DNA of 22,975 bases, taken from positions 1 through 22,975 of the forward strand of contig JAHIKF010000522.1 in the NCBI GenBank assembly GCA_018897875.1, written 5' to 3'. Of this stretch, positions 15,409-22,393 are shown in pieces (within the stretch, counting starts at the first letter, position 1; each line of letters starts with the position of its first letter). The DNA comes from Pseudomonadota bacterium (GTDB lineage: Bacteria > Desulfobacterota > Desulfobaccia > Desulfobaccales > 0-14-0-80-60-11). The notes beneath the pieces are model-generated. The model ran no database searches, had not been told where the DNA came from, and saw nothing but the letters and a program-made list of their open reading frames with translations. The translations under genes and the position numbers were made by a program.

Positions 15409-15448
15409 TCTCAAGACATTGATCCTGGGGCTGAAGCTCCAAAAATAT

Positions 15449-15465
15449 TTACAGAAAACCTGTAA
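15449..15465. repeat. Inverted repeat TTACAG-N5-CTGTAA in the tonB leader
   Basis: Perfect 6-bp arms around AAAAC. It lies about 35 bases downstream of the likely transcription start, just before the nested hairpin. It could be an operator or a small RNA hairpin; it is short enough to be chance. Confidence 0.35.
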
Positions 15466-15475
15466 TTTTATCGTG

Positions 15476-15522
15476 GCCACGAAGGCGACTCGTTTCTTTA
15501 GAGCACCTTGGTGGCTTTTTTT
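15476..15522 (+). terminator. Nested-hairpin terminator or attenuator in the tonB leader (copy C)
   Basis: Outer arms GCCACGAAGG / CCTTGGTGGC (one mismatch) enclose a weak inner CTC / GAG stem. Seven T follow on the plus strand. It lies between the probable promoter and tonB, about 100 bases before the gene, the same arrangement as copy B in the divergent cbiM leader. Confidence 0.6.
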
Positions 15523-15620
15523 ATTGGGCGCGGTAAAAACTAATTCGGCCTGGCCGGGCAAGGGCGATCATGCATGGCTGTCAGGTGAAGTCACTCTTTT
15601 TTCATGATGGAATATCGGTT

Positions 15621-16232
15621 ATGCCAGCAGCAACGCGCGTCTGGGGGGTTCTCATTTCCGCCTTGTGCCATGGACTCATCCTGCTCATTCCCATTTCCCT
15701 GGCCACCAAGGCCCCTCAGTCATATCCGCCCGTAGAATTTGTCATGACCCTGGCGGAGAAACCGATGGTCAGTGAACCGCCGCCTCGGGTGGTGGAGCCG
15801 GAACGGGTGCGGCCCAAGACGAAAATCAAGCCGCGACCTCAACCCAAGCCTATCATTACCGAACCGGTGGAAACGAAAACCTTCATACCGCAGCCGGTGG
15901 CCGCCGCCAGGCCGCAGCCGGCTCCCGCCCCTGCCGGCCCCCGCGTTACGGAATTCGGCAGCGCCACCGGCCCGGCCTTCCTGCGCCGGGTCATGCCGGT
16001 CTATCCGGAGCAGGCCCGGCGGCGGGGCCAGGAAGGCAGAGTGGTGCTGCGGCTGACCATTGATGAACGGGGTAATCTGCTCAAGGTGGAGGTGTTGGAA
16101 GCCGGGGGTTTTGGCTTTGAGGAAGCAGCGGTGGAAGCGGTTAAACGTTCCTCGTTCCGGCCGGCCACGATCAGAGGCGAACCGGTGGCCTCCATTGCCA
16201 GGCTGCCGATAAGGTTTGTTTTACGGAATTAA
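15621..16232 (+). CDS. tonB: TonB family energy transducer
   Basis: A 203-residue TonB. The N-terminal membrane helix (about 8-26) carries Ser13 and His17 of the SxxxH motif. A Pro-rich periplasmic spacer (about 50-107) with PKTKIKPRPQPKP follows. The C-terminal domain (about 117-202) has RVMPVYPEQARRRGQEGRVV, the YP motif that binds receptor TonB boxes, and ends in IRFVLRN. ATG 15621 is chosen because the helix follows at the right distance; the ribosome site is weak (GGA about ten bases upstream), and an in-frame ATG 17 codons earlier adds an unlikely leader. It is followed by the receptor it probably serves; its ExbB and ExbD partners lie at 19598-20549. Confidence 0.93.
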   Translation: MPAATRVWGVLISALCHGLILLIPISLATKAPQSYPPVEFVMTLAEKPMVSEPPPRVVEPERVRPKTKIKPRPQPKPIITEPVETKTFIPQPVAAARPQPAPAPAGPRVTEFGSATGPAFLRRVMPVYPEQARRRGQEGRVVLRLTIDERGNLLKVEVLEAGGFGFEEAAVEAVKRSSFRPATIRGEPVASIARLPIRFVLRN

Positions 16233-16522
16233 AGAGGGCACAACAGCGTGTTCCCACTTCTGACGGAAAGGAGGTAAAGAGGCAATCGCAGACCCGGCGC
16301 GGCGGCATTAAGGAAAAGACGGGGAAAGCAGCGGCGCAATAACCGCCGGTCCAGGCAGCAGGACAGGCGCAAAAATCAGGGCAGGGGCTGACTTTGGCAA
16401 GGCCGCCCTGCCCTGAAAGAACCTCGGCAACAGACGGCCGTTAACCGTACACGTGTGTCCAAGGCCCTCGTTTTTCAATGTAAGGAAAAATGGGGAGGAA
16501 GACAAGGGGAGAGGAGAAAAAA
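16233..16522 (+). other. Intergenic leader before the receptor gene, with strong hairpin
   Basis: 290 bases without a supported gene. The clearest element is a perfect 10-bp stem CAGGGCAGGG / CCCTGCCCTG (16377-16415, 19-base loop). On the plus strand no T run follows; on the minus strand five T follow (16371-16375), so it would work as a terminator only in that direction. AAGGAGG at about 16269 has no start codon after it. The palindrome ACACGTGT occurs near 16450. It may be a structured 5' leader for the receptor mRNA, but I cannot match it to a known RNA class. Confidence 0.4.
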
Positions 16523-18625
16523 ATGAATTTTAGCTGGTTATTCATGGGGATATTGCTGTTCACCCTTGGCGCCGCACCAGCCTTTGCCGCCGAACCGGCA
16601 CCCATTCCTGCGGCCCAAGAAGCCTCTACCACGACCAAAGAAGACACTCCTACCAAAAAAAAAGCCACTCCTAAAGCCAAAGAACAGGCCATGCCCGAGG
16701 TGGTGGTGGAAACCGAACGCCTGATGGAAAAACAGGACAAGATCACCATCAAGTCCGAAGGCCTGCCCGCGAATGTGAATATCATCACTAAGGAAGATGT
16801 GAAGAACATGCCGATCCTGCACTGGACGGACATGTTACGCGCAGTGCCGGGAGTTCGAATTCAAAATTTTAGGGGATATTTTCCACCCGCAATTTCCATG
16901 CGGGGCTTTCAGAGCTGGCGTGGCTCCGAAGTTGGTATTTTTATTGACGGCGTGCCCATGAATCAACCTCAGGGCGATATGAACGGCCAGGCGAACATTG
17001 GCTGGCTGATGCCGGAGATAATTGAGCGTATCGAGGTGATCAAGGGGCCTTTTTCCGCACTTTATGGGGATTTTGCCCTGGCCGGGGTCATCAATATCGT
17101 CACCAAAAAATCCGACCCTTCTCCCAGTCTGGCCGGCTATGGGGGCACGTATAACACCGGGCGGGCAGTAGGCGTCGTCAGTTCCGAATCCTGGGGTAAA
17201 TCATTGTGTAACATAACGCCTTTCTTCGCATGGGAAGGCTTTACCCAGGACGGCTATCAGCAGTATGCCGAACTCCAACGGGTCAACCTGTTCAACAAGC
17301 TCTCTTGCCCTTTGTGGGAGGGCAATGTGTCTGTGCGCCTTCATTATTCAGATGAGTCCGGAGTGGACCCCGGCCGACTGCCTTTGGATAGAGTCAAAGC
17401 AGGGATGCTGGAACCTACGACCGGCTTTGATAACACCTGCCGCAATGATAATGAAGAGTTGGACGTGGTTCTTAAATATGACCCCAAGGGAGGAGAAGAG
17501 GGGTTCCATGGCACCGTGTTCTATACACACAATCTGTGGCAGAGATGTTCTCTTAATCTTAATCTTACGAACCAATCGCGCTCCAACTATAGAACCAACT
17601 ACTTGGGGTGGAAGCTGCTTTACGATTACCGGCCCTTTGATTGCCTCTCCCTGGTCGTCGGCAACGATCTGCGAAATGATGAAATCAAAGGCATCAAAAT
17701 GAACAGTTATCGTTATAACTTTAACATAACCCCTACCTATGCCACCTACATTCGCCAGTTCAGCACCGGATTTTTTGCCCAAGGGCAGTACAAGCCATTT
17801 TCTTTCATTAAATTTGTTGGTGGCCTGCGCTACGATCTCTTTAACATCGACGTGGATAACAAATTAAATCCCGCCAATTCCGGGACCGCCTACCCCACCA
17901 TCTTCAGCCCCAAGGTTGGTTTGGTGATCACCCCTTATAAGGACATCAATATCTTCGCCAACAGAGGGCAAGGGTTCCGCTCTCCCAGCTCTACGGAATT
18001 GTCCCCGGCGACTGGCACTAAAAACTTTGATTTAGATGTAGCCAAGTTAAACACCTGGGACGTGGGCATCAATACCTTGCTATTCAAACGGCTCTTTATC
18101 AGCTTTGATTATTACAGCACCATACTACAGCGGGAAACGTGGCGTAATCCCGCGACCCAGATGTATGAAAATCTCGGAGATTCAAAGCGTACAGGTTTTG
18201 AAATTGAAGCCAAAATCTTCCTTACCCCAGAACTGACCATTTATGGCAGTTATTCAGATGTGCGGGGGCGGATCAAACATCCGCAGACGATCGGCCAGTA
18301 TTATATCCCGTATCTATCCCCGAATACCTCCACGGTGGGGTTCGAATACCACAAGACCTGGCATAAGGTTCACCGGTTCGGAGTGAATTGGTACTACTTG
18401 AGGTATAGCCGGGCGCCCATGACCACGAATGGCATCATCATCAGGCCTCAATACGACCGTTATCTGATGAAATTACTGTACGGTTACAATAAATGGACTG
18501 CCTCGATGGATGTGGCTTTAAGCCCCCGCAGATATTCCTCGGAATATATGGATTATTCCAACGGGTTTTATTATACACCCCAACCCAAGTGGGAGTTGCT
18601 GTTTGGACTGAAATATCAGTTTTAA
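16523..18625 (+). CDS. TonB-dependent receptor, probable nickel/cobalt-complex importer
   Basis: A 700-residue TonB-dependent receptor. The signal peptide ends at about AFA|AE (residue 22), followed by a Thr/Lys-rich stretch and a TonB-box-like PEVVVETER (58-66). The plug runs to about 195, with VNIITKEDVKNMP, GVRIQNFRG, ISMRGFQSWRG and IEVIKGPFSALYGDFALAGVINIVTKK. The barrel ends in FGLKYQF, with the C-terminal Phe needed for assembly. ATG 16523 is preceded by GAGGAG at seven bases; an in-frame start 11 codons earlier lacks one. Neighbours are tonB, two NikK/NikL-type proteins, exbB-exbD and the divergent nickel importer, so a nickel or cobalt chelate is the likely substrate. Substrate is inference; the sequence alone shows only the receptor family. 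Confidence 0.9.
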   Translation: MNFSWLFMGILLFTLGAAPAFAAEPAPIPAAQEASTTTKEDTPTKKKATPKAKEQAMPEVVVETERLMEKQDKITIKSEGLPANVNIITKEDVKNMPILHWTDMLRAVPGVRIQNFRGYFPPAISMRGFQSWRGSEVGIFIDGVPMNQPQGDMNGQANIGWLMPEIIERIEVIKGPFSALYGDFALAGVINIVTKKSDPSPSLAGYGGTYNTGRAVGVVSSESWGKSLCNITPFFAWEGFTQDGYQQYAELQRVNLFNKLSCPLWEGNVSVRLHYSDESGVDPGRLPLDRVKAGMLEPTTGFDNTCRNDNEELDVVLKYDPKGGEEGFHGTVFYTHNLWQRCSLNLNLTNQSRSNYRTNYLGWKLLYDYRPFDCLSLVVGNDLRNDEIKGIKMNSYRYNFNITPTYATYIRQFSTGFFAQGQYKPFSFIKFVGGLRYDLFNIDVDNKLNPANSGTAYPTIFSPKVGLVITPYKDINIFANRGQGFRSPSSTELSPATGTKNFDLDVAKLNTWDVGINTLLFKRLFISFDYYSTILQRETWRNPATQMYENLGDSKRTGFEIEAKIFLTPELTIYGSYSDVRGRIKHPQTIGQYYIPYLSPNTSTVGFEYHKTWHKVHRFGVNWYYLRYSRAPMTTNGIIIRPQYDRYLMKLLYGYNKWTASMDVALSPRRYSSEYMDYSNGFYYTPQPKWELLFGLKYQF

Positions 18626-18673
18626 TTAAACCCCTACTCTAACGTTGAAACATGATTTGCTTAGAATAAAAAC

Positions 18674-18691
18674 TGTTCTCTATTGAGAACA
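18674..18691 (+). repeat. Inverted repeat TGTTCTC-TATT-GAGAACA before the DUF4198 gene
   Basis: Perfect 7-bp arms around TATT, about 20 bases before the start codon of the DUF4198 gene and its GGAGG site. It could be an operator or an mRNA hairpin affecting processing or stability between the receptor and the NikK-like gene. No T run follows, so a terminator is unlikely. Confidence 0.5.
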
Positions 18692-18711
18692 TAATAAAAA
18701 GGAGGAGTTTC

Positions 18712-19416
18712 ATGAAAAAGTGTCTCTTATTTATTTTGGCCTTAACCCTGCTTTCTGCTTCAGCCCTCTATGCGCATGATACTTGGGTGGCTAAAGAAGG
18801 CGACGCATTTGTGGTGATGAACGGGCACCATGGCAAAGGCGAACCCTATAAACCCGCATATGTCAAGGGAGCCAAGGCGTATGACGCCTCCGGCAAAGAG
18901 ATTGCGGTCACCCTGAAGCCCCAGGATACCCGGGTTCTCCTAACTCCGGCAAAGGAGCCGGCGTTGGTGACGGTCATTTATGCTCCGGGGGCATGGGTCA
19001 AGACTCCTGAAGGGTGGAAAAATCTCTCTAAACGTGAAGCCAAAAATGTAAATGTCATCGAATCGGGTGAATGGGTAAAAAACGTCAAGCATATTTATTT
19101 GTGGAACGAACGTTTTAGCAAACCTCTGGGAGCTAAGATGGAAATTGTGCCGTTGAAAAATCCTCTGGCCTTGAAGGTGGGAGAAACTCTACCCTTGGAG
19201 GTCTTTTACGAGGGCAAGCCTTTGGCCGGGGCTGCGGTGAAAGCGGCAGGTGTTGGGAAAGATGAGCTGAAAACCGATCCAAACGGGCGGGCGGAGGTGC
19301 CCATTAAAGAGAAAGGCCTTAACCTCGTGGTGGTTACCCGCAAAACCACCACCCCAAACAACCCCGACTCCGATATTCTCTATGAGGCGGCCCATATTGC
19401 CTTTGAGGTGAAGTAA
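18712..19416 (+). CDS. DUF4198 periplasmic protein, second NikK-like component
   Basis: A 234-residue secreted DUF4198 protein. The signal peptide ends at LYA|HDTWV (21/22), so the mature protein starts His-Asp, as is common in this family. MNGHHGKGEPYKP (about 36-48) adds further His. The middle (MEIVPLKNPLALKVGETLPLEV) parallels TEIVPLTRPFGLYAG in the copy at 9912-10694. The C-terminal part is a beta-sandwich-like domain with KTDPNGRAEVPI. GGAGG lies seven bases before ATG 18712. It follows the receptor by 86 bases and precedes exbB. It probably receives metal in the periplasm after outer-membrane passage; the role is by association. Confidence 0.85.
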   Translation: MKKCLLFILALTLLSASALYAHDTWVAKEGDAFVVMNGHHGKGEPYKPAYVKGAKAYDASGKEIAVTLKPQDTRVLLTPAKEPALVTVIYAPGAWVKTPEGWKNLSKREAKNVNVIESGEWVKNVKHIYLWNERFSKPLGAKMEIVPLKNPLALKVGETLPLEVFYEGKPLAGAAVKAAGVGKDELKTDPNGRAEVPIKEKGLNLVVVTRKTTTPNNPDSDILYEAAHIAFEVK

Positions 19417-19498
19417 GAAATGCCCTATTTCCGGGCAGTCGCAGGTGAGCTCAGGGCTCAACGGCAGTAGGTGATGCCGTGTTTTCCCTCACAACCAT

Positions 19499-19530
19499 CC
19501 CTCTCCCCTGCCTGGGGGAGAGGGGTATTT
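19499..19530 (+). terminator. GC-rich hairpin after the DUF4198 gene
   Basis: A perfect 9-bp stem CCCTCTCCC / GGGAGAGGG (8-base loop) is followed by GTATTTTA. It lies in the 181-base gap between the DUF4198 gene and exbB and could terminate or attenuate transcription. The T tract is short. The motif is also of a kind often found as a dispersed repeat, so function is uncertain. Confidence 0.5.
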
Positions 19531-19597
19531 TAAGGACTTTTCACAGGCTGGCGGTTAAACCCCGTTCCGTTGTGTCCGCTGGTCGCGAGGTATAAAA

Positions 19598-20137
19598 ATG
19601 CTGCAGTACTTCCTCAAGGGCGGGCCGGTCATGTGGCCCATTCTCCTGTGTTCGGTGGCGGCCCTGGCCATCACCATCAATAAAGCCTGGCAGTATTTCC
19701 AGGTGCGGCGGGATGTCGGCCGGCCGTTGGAGGATATTCAAAGCAGCGGCAGCCGGTTCCTGGGGCCGGTCCTTCAAGCCGTACAGCAGGGTTTAAATGA
19801 CCGGCAGATTTCCATGGTGGGCTCCCGGGAGCTCAAGAACCTGGAAACCGGCCTGGGATCGTTAAACCTCATTGCCGTCATCGCGCCCCTGTTGGGGCTG
19901 ACGGGCACGGTCACCGGCATGATCAAGGCCTTTCAGGTTATCGCCGTTATGGGAACCAATGTCGATCCCTCGCTGCTGGCCGCCGGCATCTGGGAGGCCC
20001 TCATCACTACCGCGGCGGGGCTGTTCGTGGGCATCCCGACCCATATCGCCGCCCACTATCTGGACCGGAGCCTGGATGAAGTCGCCTTGCGGATGAAAGA
20101 GATCACCCTGGAATTGCGCGAGGGCGGCCATGATTGA
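19598..20137 (+). CDS. exbB: MotA/TolQ/ExbB proton channel protein, second ExbB
   Basis: A 179-residue ExbB-family protein, 52 residues shorter than the copy at 610-1305 and of a distinct subfamily. The N terminus (MLQYFLKGGPVMWPILLCSV) begins the first helix. The conserved segments LNLIAVIAPLLGLTGTVTGMIKAFQ and GIWEALITTAAGLFVGIPTHIAAHYL form the later two helices; the cytoplasmic loop is short. GAGG lies seven bases before ATG 19598. It overlaps exbD by eight bases. Together with the TonB at 15621 it should energise the receptor at 16523. Confidence 0.92.
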   Translation: MLQYFLKGGPVMWPILLCSVAALAITINKAWQYFQVRRDVGRPLEDIQSSGSRFLGPVLQAVQQGLNDRQISMVGSRELKNLETGLGSLNLIAVIAPLLGLTGTVTGMIKAFQVIAVMGTNVDPSLLAAGIWEALITTAAGLFVGIPTHIAAHYLDRSLDEVALRMKEITLELREGGHD

Positions 20138-20549
20138 ATTTGCACGGCGCAAGAAAAATCACCAGCACATCAACCTCACCCCCCTGGTGGACGTGGTCTT
20201 CTTATTGCTGCTCTTTTTCATGCTCACCTCTCATTTTGTCGCCGCCCCCACCATCAAGATCGCCCTGCCGGACTCCAAAACCTCCGAGCCGGAAGTGAAG
20301 GAGGAGGTGATCATCACCGTGGCCAAAGACGGCACCCTCTTTCTTGATAAAGACCGGATAATGCTCACCGGTCTGCAATATTCCCTGCAAGAGAAACTCA
20401 AGAAGATGAAAAAACCCTCGGTGCGCATCAAGGCCGACCGGGAAGCGATGCTGGGGGTGGTGGTGAATGTCGTCGATGAGATACGTCTGTCCGGGGCTGG
20501 GGCTTTCAGTATCGAAACGGAAAAAAAAGGAGGTGAAGGTCCCAAATGA
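20130..20549 (+). CDS. exbD: Biopolymer transport protein, second ExbD
   Basis: A 139-residue ExbD/TolR-family protein. HINLTPLVDVVFLLLLFFML (13-32) carries the family motif, with Asp21 as the expected proton-relay residue in the single membrane helix. The periplasmic domain follows (about 45-135) with VIITVAKDGTLFLDKDRI and a typical VRIKADREAMLGVVVNVVD block. It overlaps exbB by eight bases and the NikL-like gene by four (ATGA), so the three genes are translationally coupled. That coupling to a nickel-type component supports a dedicated metal function for this ExbBD pair. Confidence 0.93.
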   Translation: MIEFARRKKNHQHINLTPLVDVVFLLLLFFMLTSHFVAAPTIKIALPDSKTSEPEVKEEVIITVAKDGTLFLDKDRIMLTGLQYSLQEKLKKMKKPSVRIKADREAMLGVVVNVVDEIRLSGAGAFSIETEKKGGEGPK

Positions 20550-21055
20550 TAAACCTGCGCCTATTTTCAAGCCTCGGGGCTGTGCTCCTTATGGTCCTGC
20601 TGTTGTCCTCACAGATTTTTGCCCATGGGGTGGAGGGGACAGTTCATCCAGGGGGGCTGGCGGTGGCCTGTCGGTACAGCACCGGGGAAGTTATGGATTA
20701 TGCCAAAGTTAAGGTTTTCGCTCCCGGGTCAAGTCAACCCTTCCAGGTGGGAAATGCCGACAAGAACGGGCGTTTCTGCTTTTACCCCGATTCGCCGGGA
20801 GAGTGGCGAGTAACGGCTGAGGATGGCATGGGACACCGGCTGGAGGTAAAAGTGCCGGTGACGGACCTGGATTCCGTAATAAAAAATCTGCCGACTACCG
20901 GAGCCGGTACCGTTGCCGATAGCAAGATCCTTAGAGTTCTTACCGGATTATCGGCACTATTTGGAATATCCGGTTTTTTCTTCTGGTTAAAAGGGAAAAA
21001 ATTAAACAAGGCCGCAAAAAACCTGAAAGCTAACTCATCCCCGGATTCCCCATAG
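20546..21055 (+). CDS. NikL-like secreted, C-terminally anchored protein, second copy
   Basis: A 169-residue protein. The signal peptide ends at IFA|HGVEG (26/27), giving a mature N-terminal His. A beta-sandwich-like domain (about 27-105) contains NADKNGRFCFYPDSPGEW and DGMGHRLEV; GHR is shared with EAAMGHRGAW in the copy at 13840-14490. A C-terminal membrane helix (about 130-148) ends in basic residues. It lacks the Ala/Pro linker and the helical segment of the first copy. The start overlaps exbD as ATGA, and no cbiM or cbiQ follows. It therefore seems to work with the ExbBD/TonB/receptor set, or to feed the importer at 12396-15088. Confidence 0.78.
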   Translation: MINLRLFSSLGAVLLMVLLLSSQIFAHGVEGTVHPGGLAVACRYSTGEVMDYAKVKVFAPGSSQPFQVGNADKNGRFCFYPDSPGEWRVTAEDGMGHRLEVKVPVTDLDSVIKNLPTTGAGTVADSKILRVLTGLSALFGISGFFFWLKGKKLNKAAKNLKANSSPDSP

Positions 21056-21138
21056 CCCCAGGCAAAAGGCTCGAGGGGAGGAATTGCCTCAAGGCGGTTC
21101 GGGCCTCCCTCCCCCTCCCCCCTTGCGGCCGGCGACCG

Positions 21139-21327
21139 TCATTTTTCCACCAAAATAATCTTATGATTTACCAGGTTAAGCCGTTGAATATCTGCCTTGA
21201 TTACGGTCTGCTCGCCAAAGATGTTGACCAAACGCAAGTCATCGCCGTCTTGCTCAATAATGTCTACATCTGACAGCAGCAATTCCTCCTGGCCATTTCT
21301 CAGAACATAGGCACTGGCTTCACACAT
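21139..21327 (-). CDS. CooT-family small nickel-binding protein
   Basis: A 62-residue protein beginning MCEASAYVLRNGQEELLL. It fits the CooT family (PF10133): N-terminal Met-Cys, then a compact beta-fold with DVDIIEQDGDDLRLVNIFGEQ and a C-terminal NHKIILVEK. In Rhodospirillum rubrum CooT, a nickel-binding protein serving carbon monoxide dehydrogenase, Cys2 is the key metal ligand, and Cys2 is present here. ATG 21327 overlaps the DUF3842 gene by eight bases; a longer open frame upstream is a shadow of that gene. Other members are annotated only as predicted RNA-binding proteins, so the nickel role is family knowledge plus context. Confidence 0.82.
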   Translation of the reverse strand: MCEASAYVLRNGQEELLLSDVDIIEQDGDDLRLVNIFGEQTVIKADIQRLNLVNHKIILVEK

Positions 21328-21739
21328 TTTCGAGTAACTCCTTGAGTCGTTTGGAGACCACCTTTTCAACCATGTGGGGCAGTGGTTCCGGGATGACACC
21401 CACAATTTCCACCCCGGTCCGGGGCAGGGGGAGGAGAATTTTAAGAGCCGGGGCCGAAGCGACGGCCTCGGCAATCCGGGGAGTCACTTCCCCCATCATG
21501 GCGTTGGCTACAATGATGGATAGGCTTCCTAAGATAACGTCTGCGGTGGGCACAGTCTGAACAATGGCGTTTTCGCCGCTGGCGCCTCGGTTGGCCCGGG
21601 CCTTCATCATTTGGGAGGTGGCCACCTCGTTGGTCCCCAGAGCAATGACCACGTGCTCCTCCCGGTAAACCTCCTTGAGACGCCTGATCAAGGCCGCCCC
21701 GATGCCGCCTCCCTGGCCATCGATAACGCAGATGCGCAC
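21320..21739 (-). CDS. DUF3842 family protein
   Basis: A 139-residue protein of the DUF3842 family, recognised from VRICVIDGQGGGIGAALIRRL at the start and the conserved blocks IALGTNEVATSQMMKARANRGASGENAI and IVANAMMGEVTPRIAEAV. The N-terminal Gly-rich motif suggests a nucleotide-binding, Rossmann-like fold; function is unknown. The start is GTG 21739, with GAGGAG six bases upstream; the open frame extends 54 codons farther but is not needed and does not fit the family. It overlaps cooT by eight bases, so the two are co-translated. The association suggests a nickel-related or CO dehydrogenase-related role, which is inference. Confidence 0.88.
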   Translation of the reverse strand: MRICVIDGQGGGIGAALIRRLKEVYREEHVVIALGTNEVATSQMMKARANRGASGENAIVQTVPTADVILGSLSIIVANAMMGEVTPRIAEAVASAPALKILLPLPRTGVEIVGVIPEPLPHMVEKVVSKRLKELLENV

Positions 21740-21838
21740 CTGTTTCTCCTCATAGACAGCCCGATTCTTGTTGGAGATACTGACGGCAGGTCTCCGGAAC
21801 CATACCTTCGATCTTGCCGCCGTAACATTTGGCATTTT

Positions 21839-21890
21839 GGAGGCTTTTGGATTTTCAAAAATCTTCCACCCCGACAAAGCCTCCGGCTTT
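21839..21890 (-). promoter_or_regulatory. Leader with two mutually exclusive hairpins before DUF3842-cooT
   Basis: On the minus strand GGCTTT (21876-21881) can pair with AAAGCC just upstream (21885-21890, 3-base loop) or, as GGAGGCTTT, with AAAGCCTCC downstream (21839-21847, enclosing an inner GATTTT / AAAATC stem). The two folds exclude each other. The element lies about 100 bases before the GTG start and 15 bases after a terminator-like hairpin. It may be regulatory or part of a dispersed repeat. Confidence 0.35.
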
Positions 21891-21905
21891 TTCCCCTGCA
21901 AAAAA

Positions 21906-21951
21906 AACCACGAATACCCGGCGCCTTCAAGCGCCCAAGCCTTCGTGGCTA
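21906..21951 (-). terminator. Nested-hairpin terminator or attenuator before DUF3842-cooT (copy D)
   Basis: On the minus strand AGCCACGAAGGC opens the element. CCACGAA pairs with TTCGTGG (7 bp), and an inner GGCGC / GCGCC stem lies within. A run of eight T follows. It is about 165 bases before the DUF3842 start codon. Either the gene pair starts downstream of it, or it attenuates a longer leader. Confidence 0.6.
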
Positions 21952-22393
21952 TTAAATTCCCTTACCTGATTATTGTTTCCAGGGTTTCATGCCCTGAGCT
22001 ATCTTATTTATTACTAGAGATATTGACGGATTTCAAGGGAAAAATGTTCTATAGGAATCCTGGGTTCGTTGGCTCAGACAGTTCCAAAACCATCGGGGCA
22101 TTGCGCATCCTGGATTATGGCGCAAGGCGCGCAGCATGGTTTGAATTAACGTTCATCTATCGCAAAAAGAGGTACCAACAATTATATGGAATTTGACCCC
22201 CTCCAGTGAGAAGGTAATGTAAAATTGCAAATCGCTGCCCTCTATCAACACCTGAAATAAAAATTTTATGTAGATGAGATATTTATCATATATGGCATTT
22301 ATGTCCTCCCGGATTGTAAACTTTTACCACCCAATATCGGGGTTAATCTGATCTCGATTTGATGGCTGTCGCCTCAAATCTTGGTCATCAGAA
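21952..22393. other. Intergenic region without recognised feature
   Basis: About 440 AT-rich bases. A plus-strand open frame crosses part of it but has no ribosome site or family resemblance. CAGGG / CCCTG arms form a small inverted repeat near 21980-22000. I see no tRNA, insertion sequence or convincing promoter. Composition differs from the GC-rich genes on both sides, which fits a boundary between the metal island and the phage-like genes. Confidence 0.5.

Noticed and set aside
15149..15522. CRISPR array suggested by repeated GCCACGAAGG segments
   Set aside because: The repeats are hairpins with T runs at irregular spacing and in both orientations, without equal spacers.
16300..16460. NiCo (czcD) riboswitch before the receptor gene
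   Set aside because: Fragments such as GGACAGG and CGGCAACAG resemble junction sequences of that class, but order and helices do not form the four-way junction, so I list only an unclassified structured leader.
21768..22196. Plus-strand 142-codon open frame
   Set aside because: It runs through the terminator-like hairpin and the leader on the opposite strand, has no ribosome site and resembles no protein I know.
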